From JACNLC01 sp964607375 (GTDB lineage: Bacteria; Fidelibacterota; Marinisomatia; SCGC-AAA003-L08; JACNLC01), in NCBI GenBank assembly GCA_964607375.1, contig CAZSJY010000015.1, positions 1 through 35,627 of the forward strand: a stretch of 35,627 nucleotides of DNA. The letters run 5' to 3'. Of this stretch, positions 17,701-23,848 are shown one piece after another. The stretch's first letter is position 1. Each line of letters begins with the position of its first letter. Both the position numbers and the translations under genes were made by a program. The notes beneath the pieces are model-generated. The model was not told the origin of the DNA. It did not search any database and saw only the letters and a list, made by a program, of their open reading frames with translations.

Positions 17701-20236
17701 TACCATTCACAATGTCTCCAGAAACTGTCAAAGTAATTGGGATTTCAGAAACAACCGTTGTCCCTGGAGAAATTTCATTCCAATAAGTTGATGGTTCAAT
17801 TATTTCTATTAAATCTCCATCATAACTCAATTGTGCAGAAATATCATCAATTGATATTGAACCCAAATTTTCAAGAGATATAAAGACATCATCAGTTTGT
17901 CCGGGACTTACATTACCGTTATCAATAACACTTAAATACGAACCATAAACTGTGACTGGAACAACAGAATACCATACATTAGAATCGTTGTCTTCAATAC
18001 TCAATAACAGTTCAAGATTTTCAATGTCAATTGCTGAACCATCAAGTGTAAATGAAAATCCAGTTTCTGTTTTTGACTGACCAGATACAAAAGAACCGTA
18101 AGATACTGTCGGATTATTAATTGTAACAAAATCAGAAGCGGAACTCAAAGTAGCAGTAACTCCACTTACATTATTTGATCCATAATTTGTTAATGAAATT
18201 GATAAATCAACAGTTTCCCCTGGATTTAACATTCCATCATTACCATCAATTACTCCAATAGATGCTTGACTATTCAGATTGATATTTTGTGGTAAACTAA
18301 CAATATCAACTGTTCCTTCATAAGGTTGACAATTTCTCTTTGTAACAGTTACAGAGATTTCACCTTCAGAATAATAATCTAAATCAAAAAACGCACTACC
18401 AGAATTATCAGTAAAATTGCTAACAAATATTTCATCATCACCCTTTAACAATGTTACTACAGCATTATCAATAGAATGACCATTTGCATCAAACACAAAT
18501 ACTTCTAAATAGTTCGTACCTATACTAATATCTTCCAGATGTTCTACGGATAATTGTAATGGAGTGTCCGTCCAAAGATGTGTAGTTGGGTCACCCATTA
18601 AATTATTCCAATGTGTAAAAATACTAACTTTGTAGTTTGGGTCACTCGGATAAGTGTTGTAAAGAGCCAATTTACCATAAACCAATGCTTCTCCTGCTGT
18701 TTCAACATTTTTGGTGAAAATTCCGTCGTATATTCCCATATCTACAATATTATTGAAAGCAGTATGAGTACCAGCTGTAGCTGTTCCCACTGATGCAATT
18801 GCTCCTTTTGGACTTGTTGGAGAAGTTCCTGCTCTTAAAAAGGATTCTGATAAACAACTTGTTTCGTTAAAATCTCCGGTACCACAAGTTATAACAGTAG
18901 CAAAAGGTAATTTGAATCCATTATTTGCAGAGTTGATATCACCGGAATCGAAACCACTTGTTCCCCACCATCCTCTATAATTAAAATAAAGCACACCTTC
19001 TTCCAACTGATTTTGCATCCAAGAAGACCAACTTCCACCACTGTATTTCTCTCTTATATCAGACATACCACTTGCTGTCATTACTTCTTCAATATATTCA
19101 TTTGTGATTATTGTTGAGACTCCAGAATCTGAAGGATCTCCAATTAAAGCAGTTTTTTCATAATAACTCAAGTTCTGTTGTAAATCTGTTGCTTTTTCAT
19201 ACTGAAGAATTTTATTTACAACTATAGCTAAATCAGTATTACTTCTAACTGATATTCTACCAAGTATTACTTCTGGTAGCAAATCATTACCTACTAGTTG
19301 AGAATATGGATGGTCTCCAACTCCACTATAACCAGACCAAGATTCATAGTAAGAAGTTATATCAAAATTACTTGGACCACTTACATCCCCAATTAAGGCA
19401 ACAAATTCCGGTGGGGGGGAAAACGAATCATAAGCTTGTTGGATATAATTTTTTATGGACGACGCCGAAGTTCCTATATCATCTGTTGAAGCTGTGTAAA
19501 CAATATAACCTCGTTTATGACGCCATTGAGTTAACTGTTGAAAATATACATTACCATCTGTGTTTCCATCACAAATATAAAGTACTGCAGGTTGTTGATA
19601 TTCTTCAGATTCTCGTGGTGAGAAATTCACAACCATCTCCGAATATAAATTTTCAAAAATCCTTGATCTTGGTTTTGTAGAATATTCAGTGCCTTCTGAT
19701 TGACCAGTTTCAAAAACTTCAATTTCTATTTGATCAAAAACTTCTAATTCGTGTGTTTTAGGATAGAATTTATATGGAACAATACCTATGTTCAGTGCAA
19801 CTAAATCCCTCATTACAACAGGATCTGATACGATTAGATTTTCTACTGGGTATGTAGAATTTGAAGAATAAAACTCATCATTTACAATCATTTCATAAGC
19901 AGATTCCTCAAACTGATATGGTTCAATTATAACATCTTTAATTCTATGCGATTGAATTACAGAATATTCAACCTTATAAGTTTTGCTCGGGTCAATTTGA
20001 TACAGCGTTGAATACAACGGAATATCTGGCATCCCCACTTCGCCGGTTGATCCAAATTCATTACTTTCTATTTGTTGATAACTCCCAACAGTTTTTATTT
20101 GAGCTTCACCTATCTCAAACCGTAAAGTAGATTTTAATCCTGTATTACCTAAATAACTAAATTTAGTACTAGAATTCGCTTGAACACTGACCATCATTAG
20201 TATTGTGAATCCAATAATTACACTTAACTTTTTCAT
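14792..20236 (-). CDS. Giant gingipain-like C25 family surface protein with T9SS sorting domain
   Basis: 1814 aa, ATG start preceded by AAGGAG and GGGAG. Order of parts: signal peptide (1-20); gingipain-type propeptide region (about 25-190); C25 domain (about 215-555) with VALIGDVSG, EVILGRISVRS, the nucleophile block TCGTGDF (Cys451) and the aligned second Cys461; Ig-like carrier and CARDB-like domains; two nidogen-like modules (about 880-1107 and 1174-1368, each with FPFxFYG and a NGWI(A/G)FG block); two tandem GWNW...GFATYY modules (about 1443 and 1532); a WSVNPHLYEHN beta-domain (about 1617); and a sorting domain (YPNPFNP near 1731, ending KKMLLIK). At the position of the gingipain catalytic His (NYTGHG) the sequence is NYRGWWG, with Trp423 and no His nearby. 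It may therefore be an inactive scaffold. It is the first gene of the long operon. Confidence 0.9.
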   Translation of the reverse strand: MKKLSVIIGFTILMMVSVQANSSTKFSYLGNTGLKSTLRFEIGEAQIKTVGSYQQIESNEFGSTGEVGMPDIPLYSTLYQIDPSKTYKVEYSVIQSHRIKDVIIEPYQFEESAYEMIVNDEFYSSNSTYPVENLIVSDPVVMRDLVALNIGIVPYKFYPKTHELEVFDQIEIEVFETGQSEGTEYSTKPRSRIFENLYSEMVVNFSPRESEEYQQPAVLYICDGNTDGNVYFQQLTQWRHKRGYIVYTASTDDIGTSASSIKNYIQQAYDSFSPPPEFVALIGDVSGPSNFDITSYYESWSGYSGVGDHPYSQLVGNDLLPEVILGRISVRSNTDLAIVVNKILQYEKATDLQQNLSYYEKTALIGDPSDSGVSTIITNEYIEEVMTASGMSDIREKYSGGSWSSWMQNQLEEGVLYFNYRGWWGTSGFDSGDINSANNGFKLPFATVITCGTGDFNETSCLSESFLRAGTSPTSPKGAIASVGTATAGTHTAFNNIVDMGIYDGIFTKNVETAGEALVYGKLALYNTYPSDPNYKVSIFTHWNNLMGDPTTHLWTDTPLQLSVEHLEDISIGTNYLEVFVFDANGHSIDNAVVTLLKGDDEIFVSNFTDNSGSAFFDLDYYSEGEISVTVTKRNCQPYEGTVDIVSLPQNINLNSQASIGVIDGNDGMLNPGETVDLSISLTNYGSNNVSGVTATLSSASDFVTINNPTVSYGSFVSGQSKTETGFSFTLDGSAIDIENLELLLSIEDNDSNVWYSVVPVTVYGSYLSVIDNGNVSPGQTDDVFISLENLGSISIDDISAQLSYDGDLIEIIEPSTYWNEISPGTTVVSEIPITLTVSGDIVNGTIIPLSLHIQSSSGYNRVEFYNIQVGDVSPYDPLGPDQTGYYIYDSGDVGYDLAPNYDWIEINPSSGGDGTSLNLSDSGDGNFSNSISYVDLPFNFKFYGITYDEITVCTNGWIAFGQTNLESFRNYPIPGAGGPVSMVAVFWDDLKTTGGGNVYVHSNSDRVIIEWSNMKTQNNNHTETFQIILYNDPVLPYGNGEMKLQYKTYNNTSSGNYSGYTPIHGGYCTIGIENHLSNDGLQYTFNNEYARAAMVLDDETALFITTQAPITMPLPALSYSPGLIDFQLVEGQTSASELSISNIGEANSVLTYDVELEYPDPTSPFEITGGGPDNAGYFWSDSDINSDIGYQWIDISENNSQLTFSTNDQAPDPINIGFEFPFYGQNYGQCIVNPNGWIGFGNDNTSWNNSSIPSVSAPQPAIFAFWDDLSPANDGASGCYDEGGSVFVHSEVDRFIVWFDDVIHCSESYNGVYDFEVVIYENGNIDVNYRDMQGTVTSSTIGIQNANGNDALQVALNTNYVQSEMSLQFRKSSSSDWLSLSSNHGLSGELQSGESINIVAEADSDDLLEGSYSASINITTNAQQMVEIPVSLTVTYELITLELPFQNGWNWFSVNVDNNDMSLSNVLASLGENANLIKSQTGFATYYVGFGWYGLDIIENEKMYMINMLDNCDMVLQGVPVDYINMPIYLFNGWNWIGYLPQLPNTLNGALVSIGDLGSLIKNQTGFATYYEGFGWYGLDAMNPGSGYMLQMVDSAVLIYGVPDGLVKSDVNTKELHWSVNPHLYEHNMTITATIENVLEGDVLSVFVDDEVRGVAEATHFPLTDSYTFNLMAYGETGEELKYRVYQSGREVELSSEISFEINGIVGNDIEPVLLKTNQLPTEFGLLQNYPNPFNPSTVISYQLLDNSEVRLDVYNIQGQLIKTLVNTNLEVGYHTITWDGTNLNGESVASGVYFYSIQSDGFSSVKKMLLIK

Positions 20237-20269
20237 TGTTTCTCCCGTTCTCCTTCAAAGATATTGTTC

Positions 20270-20295
20270 GAATTGTAGCAAGATTGCGACAATTC
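20270..20295 (-). promoter_or_regulatory. 26-bp dyad upstream of the long operon
   Basis: The left arm GAATTGTAGCAA and right arm TTGCGACAATTC are separated by GA. They pair at 11 of 12 positions (A277/G288 is the mismatch, numbering within 20 kb). It lies 34-59 bp upstream of the 1814-aa start codon, so it is probably in the 5' leader or promoter. A MarR-family gene starts 0.66 kb further upstream, and MarR-type proteins bind palindromes of this kind. A leader RNA hairpin is the alternative. Confidence 0.5.
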
Positions 20296-20342
20296 CCTAA
20301 TAGAAACTAAAAACTAATTGATATTGAATTGAAGTAGTAAAG

Positions 20343-20363
20343 TGTATCAGTTTGTAACAATAT
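20343..20363 (-). promoter_or_regulatory. 21-bp conserved upstream motif, copy 2
   Basis: The minus-strand core is TTGTTACAAACTGATACA, 19 of 21 identical over the whole element with 719-739. It lies 107 bp upstream of the first gene of the poly-gamma-glutamate operon, in the 185-bp gap after the MarR gene. Conservation between two non-coding sites suggests a shared regulator binding site or promoter element. Confidence 0.45.
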
Positions 20364-20421
20364 TTATGATATATTTATATGCAGGATTGAGCTATGTAGC
20401 GAGAATTAGAATACAAGGAAT

Positions 20422-20898
20422 TTATTTCATAATTTGGGTATCAATGACTTTTCTAATTGCGGAATAAAAATGATCCATACCGCTAATTAACATAGAGTGC
20501 GTTTCAGGATCCATTTCATTTAAGACTTGTTCATGTATATCCAAAAATTCTTGATTAGCTAAAGTTGATTTTTCAAAACCGTAATCTGTTAGGGCAAATC
20601 TAATATTACGACGATCCTTAGGGTCAATTTCCCTAAGTAAATAATTTTTGTTTACCAAACCATCAATTATTCGAGTAAGGCGACTTGGGGTCAATTTCAT
20701 TATCTCTGAAATATCTTTATTATTGATATTTCTTTTATCAACAGTTAGTGATTTAAAAATAATCCTCAGGCACCTAAATTCTGTTCGTGTTAAATTATTT
20801 TGATTTGCAATCATCTGTTCTTTTTCTTCACACTTCATTGTCAAGCTGAACACTAAGTCCGCAAGTTTTGAAATGTTGTCAATATGTGTTGATTTCAT
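20422..20898 (-). CDS. MarR-family transcriptional regulator
   Basis: 158 aa, ATG start with a G-rich ribosome site (GGGGGT) upstream. A winged helix-turn-helix spans about 35-110. The recognition helix region is SEIMKLTPSRLTRIIDGLVNKNYLLR, and the wing carries the MarR hallmark DPKDRRNIRFALTDYG (92-107). Flanking helices (about 8-30 and 110-150) would form the dimer interface. MarR proteins are cytoplasmic dimers that repress or activate nearby genes and release DNA on ligand binding. Its ligand is unknown. It lies 185 bp upstream of the large T9SS/poly-gamma-glutamate operon on the same strand, and two candidate operator elements lie in that gap. Control of that operon is a reasonable guess but unproven. 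Confidence 0.92.
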   Translation of the reverse strand: MKSTHIDNISKLADLVFSLTMKCEEKEQMIANQNNLTRTEFRCLRIIFKSLTVDKRNINNKDISEIMKLTPSRLTRIIDGLVNKNYLLREIDPKDRRNIRFALTDYGFEKSTLANQEFLDIHEQVLNEMDPETHSMLISGMDHFYSAIRKVIDTQIMK

Positions 20899-20975
20899 AA
20901 ATATTTACCCCCGTCAATAATTGATATTAGCAATAATCGATAATAGTAAGCAATACAATTTTCTACTTAAAATAG

Positions 20976-21001
20976 AAAGAGGGAGATTTCTCTCCCTCTT
21001 T
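20976..21001 (-). terminator. Intrinsic terminator after the octahaem cytochrome gene
   Basis: An 11-bp perfect stem, AAAGAGGGAGA with TCTCCCTCTTT, encloses a 4-nt loop that reads GAAA on the minus strand. It is followed there by CTATTTTAAG. It begins about 25 nt past the cytochrome stop codon, so transcription of that gene should largely end here, before marR. Confidence 0.8.
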
Positions 21002-21026
21002 TCAGTTAAAATAGTATTCTATGAAA

Positions 21027-22556
21027 TTATTTCAATAAAATCATTTTTTTCATTTCGCTGAAGTTTTCAGTTTCTAGTTTGTAGAAATAGATACCAGCAC
21101 CAAGATTTTCAGCATTCAGAACCTGTGTATAATAACCAGCATTCATATCGCTATTAACCACGTCAACTACTTTTTGACCTAAAATATCATAAACAGCTAA
21201 GTTTACATGGCCTGATTCTTTAATAGTAAATTCGATAGTTGTTTCAGGATTGAATGGATTTGGATAGTTCTGACTCAGTACATATTCTGAAGGTTTAATG
21301 CTTGTATGGTCTGTACCCATTTCACCGTGGATACCACCTGCACTTATAATTGAATTTAATGCTTCTTCAATTGTTTTATCAGGAATATCATCAGTTGAAT
21401 CATCATTATGGCAACCCAAACAAGTAAATCCAAGATCTAAAGATGCTTCTCTGTTTTCATCGTCTTGAACTAAATTTCCTTCTTCGTTGAACATAGATTC
21501 TGTATCAACTGTAACTGTGAATAAATGAGAATGAATATCACCTTTATATCCACTTTCACCTCTTGCTACTGCAGATTTACCAGCGTAAGGCATGTGACAA
21601 TCTACACAAGTTGCACCATCAGAATGGTTAGTTGTTGCTACCTGAGTTGTATGACAGTTTTCACAAGCAGAAGTGATTCCATCACCACCCCAGATTACTC
21701 GTTTGTGAGGATCGTGACAAGTTGTACAAGACATAAAACTATGTCCATCCCAAGTTAGAGATTCTTCCCAAACTTCGTGATGTTTGATATATCCACTGCT
21801 TACTTCAATCGGATAATTAAATCCACGATTGTGGCAAGTACCACACAAGAAGTTAACTCTGTCTTCTCCAGCATCAGCATACAGAGTATCAGTATCACTA
21901 ATTGCTAAACCATTACCATAGTTGATATCATATTCATAAACCAAGTCAATATTACTTGAACTCGGTGCTCCAACATGGTCACTTCCAGGTCCGTGACAAG
22001 CTTCACAACCAACTCCATCTTCAGCGAATGAACCTAATCCATCTACACCTTCGAGCCAAGTCCCTTCTTCAGAAGGACCTGTTGTGTGACAACGGAAACA
22101 ACCGTAGTTATAAGTTTTGTCATCAGAAGGATGATAATCAGCCCATCCCCATTCTTCACCTTCAAAGAAGTTATACTGATTCTGTCCGGCTCCAGGGTTA
22201 ATTTCACTATTTAGTGTACCAACAACTTTCCCGCTGTTATCAAGAAATCGAGCTTTCCATCCGAAACCACCAACAACACCAGTGATATCATCTGTCCAAG
22301 TTGCACCTATTGTTGGCATCCATAAGTCTTGATGGTTTGTTACATATTCTGGATATTGAGGACCATCATCGTCGCCAGGACCTAAGATGTTCCAACCTTC
22401 TGATTTGATGTTTGCCTTGAATGGGTGACCAGAGTCAGCCCAATCACCATATTTATCACTATGGCAATACATACAAGCTGATGAACCAACATAGCTTTGA
22501 GACCAGACCAATCCCACAACCATTAAGCATATCATTACTTTTACTAACAATTTCAT
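21027..22556 (-). CDS. Octahaem c-type cytochrome (c554-like) with T9SS sorting domain
   Basis: 509 aa, ATG start with AGGAGA upstream, signal peptide ending near VWSQ (residue 20). Eight CxxCH haem-attachment motifs are visible, with first Cys at 28, 153, 184, 238, 277, 298, 317 and 379. The motifs are CMYCH, CFRCH, CEACH, CGTCH, CTTCH, CENCH, CVDCH and CLGCH, with other His residues that could be distal ligands. The spacing recalls cytochrome c554-type multihaem proteins. The C-terminus is a type A sorting domain (NYPNPFNPETT at 430-440, ending KKMILLK). Haem is attached in the periplasm, so the T9SS would have to export a folded holo-cytochrome to the surface. A role in extracellular or cell-surface electron transfer is inferred. 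It stands alone, with its own terminator and about 230 bp of upstream DNA. Confidence 0.92.
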   Translation of the reverse strand: MKLLVKVMICLMVVGLVWSQSYVGSSACMYCHSDKYGDWADSGHPFKANIKSEGWNILGPGDDDGPQYPEYVTNHQDLWMPTIGATWTDDITGVVGGFGWKARFLDNSGKVVGTLNSEINPGAGQNQYNFFEGEEWGWADYHPSDDKTYNYGCFRCHTTGPSEEGTWLEGVDGLGSFAEDGVGCEACHGPGSDHVGAPSSSNIDLVYEYDINYGNGLAISDTDTLYADAGEDRVNFLCGTCHNRGFNYPIEVSSGYIKHHEVWEESLTWDGHSFMSCTTCHDPHKRVIWGGDGITSACENCHTTQVATTNHSDGATCVDCHMPYAGKSAVARGESGYKGDIHSHLFTVTVDTESMFNEEGNLVQDDENREASLDLGFTCLGCHNDDSTDDIPDKTIEEALNSIISAGGIHGEMGTDHTSIKPSEYVLSQNYPNPFNPETTIEFTIKESGHVNLAVYDILGQKVVDVVNSDMNAGYYTQVLNAENLGAGIYFYKLETENFSEMKKMILLK

Positions 22557-22576
22557 TGAATATTTCTCCTATTTGT

Positions 22577-22603
22577 TATTTATCATTCTTTGCCTTTTGT
22601 CAA
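22577..22603 (-). promoter_or_regulatory. Possible sigma-70-like promoter of the cytochrome gene
   Basis: On the minus strand a perfect TTGACA (22603-22598) is followed after 15 nt by TAAATA (22582-22577), about 20 nt before the ATG. The -35 box is good, but the spacer is shorter than the usual 17 nt and the leader would be short. This is a tentative call. Confidence 0.25.
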
Positions 22604-22760
22604 TATCACATTAATATTAACCGTTCTAATTTAGCAACTAATTAAATTGGAATTCAAGATATATTTGTCTATTTTATTTTGTTAGATTGATATTAGTCAA
22701 AACTTGGAAGAAATAGTTAGGAGCACAACAAGTGCTGTAAGTATTGAATGTTAAACATTA

Positions 22761-22776
22761 TGAAATAATTATTTCA
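22761..22776. other. Perfect 16-bp palindrome after the glycosyltransferase gene
   Basis: TGAAATAATTATTTCA is self-complementary and lies 11 nt beyond the glycosyltransferase stop codon. It is entirely A+T apart from two G/C pairs, so it is a poor terminator stem. It could be a regulator site for the cytochrome gene or a chance palindrome in AT-rich DNA. Confidence 0.25.
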
Positions 22777-22787
22777 AACTGTTAATT

Positions 22788-23822
22788 CTATTCATACTCT
22801 TTTCTCTTCTTTAAAAAGTAGTCAATGACAATACTGTTTGGATATAGTTTTTTCTTGAGTTCAGTATCAGATATTTTTCGAATGGAACTAATCTGTTCGC
22901 GTCTTTTGCGTATAATGTGCGGATGAAACACCAACCAAGATTTAGCTCTTATATGTGCAAATGCGTGTACAAAACGACCTGTGAGTAATTCTTTGAAAAA
23001 CGAAATTCCTTCAAGTGTCATTCGTGGAATACTTAACCAAAATCCTCTCCAACCTGAGTAATTTGTCAGCAAAAGTAAAATGCTGTTTCGATGATTGAGG
23101 TAAGTCTTAAACGGAGAAGTATCAGAAAGTGTTGCTCCACATTTGTGATAAACTGTCGATTTTGGTTCAATCCAAACATTGTAGCCCATCAAATGACATT
23201 TCCAATGATAGTCTATTTCTTCGAAGTGGGCGAATATATCTTCATCAAATCCACCTAATTTTTGAAATACATCTCTACGAGTGATAAACGCTGTGCCTGA
23301 TGCCCAAAATACCTCACGAGCATCGTCATATTGTCCGTTATCAGTCTCGATGGTATCAAAAATTCGACCACGAGCAAATGGGAAAACCAAGAAATCCAAA
23401 AATCCTCCTGAACCACCAGCATAATCAAATTTATCTCGATTGAAATAGTTAAGGATTTTAGGTTGAACCGCAGAGATATTATTGTCAGATTCCATCATTT
23501 CTACAAGTGGTTCGATCCAATCAGTTTCGTGAACTGTATCATTATTGAGAATTATGAGATATTTTCCGTTCGCTTGATTAGCACCCAAATTACACCCACC
23601 GGCAAATCCAAGATTCACCCTACTTTCTATCAATTTTATATTGGAATACTTCTCACGAACTTGATGAACACTATCATCGGCTGAACAATTATCCACAACG
23701 ATAACCTCTAAATTTGGATAAGTAGATTTACCGAGCGAATCCAAACATTCCGATAAAATATGAATCCCGTTGAAGTGTGGAATTACAACAGATACAAGTG
23801 GAAATTTGCTTTGATTACTCAC
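22788..23822 (-). CDS. Family 2 glycosyltransferase (rhamnosyltransferase-like)
   Basis: 344 aa, GTG start at 23822 without a strong ribosome site, 26 bp after the DUF2723 gene. The GT-A fold N-terminus is clear: VSVVIPHFNGIHILSECLDSL (10-30), VIVVDNCSADDS with Asp44, NLGFAGGCNLGA (70-81), and the metal-binding DxD-like block ILNNDT (91-96). The acceptor-side block GGFDEDIFAHFEEIDYHWK follows. This matches the WbbL-like branch that adds sugars to lipid-linked glycans. It is probably a peripheral enzyme on the cytoplasmic face of the inner membrane, since the C-terminus has only a weak amphipathic segment. With the neighbouring DUF2723 protein it could act in cell-surface glycan or glycoprotein assembly. 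The donor sugar is not deducible. Confidence 0.9.
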   Translation of the reverse strand: MSNQSKFPLVSVVIPHFNGIHILSECLDSLGKSTYPNLEVIVVDNCSADDSVHQVREKYSNIKLIESRVNLGFAGGCNLGANQANGKYLIILNNDTVHETDWIEPLVEMMESDNNISAVQPKILNYFNRDKFDYAGGSGGFLDFLVFPFARGRIFDTIETDNGQYDDAREVFWASGTAFITRRDVFQKLGGFDEDIFAHFEEIDYHWKCHLMGYNVWIEPKSTVYHKCGATLSDTSPFKTYLNHRNSILLLLTNYSGWRGFWLSIPRMTLEGISFFKELLTGRFVHAFAHIRAKSWLVFHPHIIRKRREQISSIRKISDTELKKKLYPNSIVIDYFLKKRKEYE

Positions 23823-23848
23823 AACTGATTAACCGAACTATCAAAATA

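Noticed and set aside
19306..19680. A 124-codon plus-strand reading frame inside the giant C25 gene
   Set aside because: The composition is that of an antisense shadow, with no ribosome site or domain, and the C25 domain runs in the other strand without interruption.
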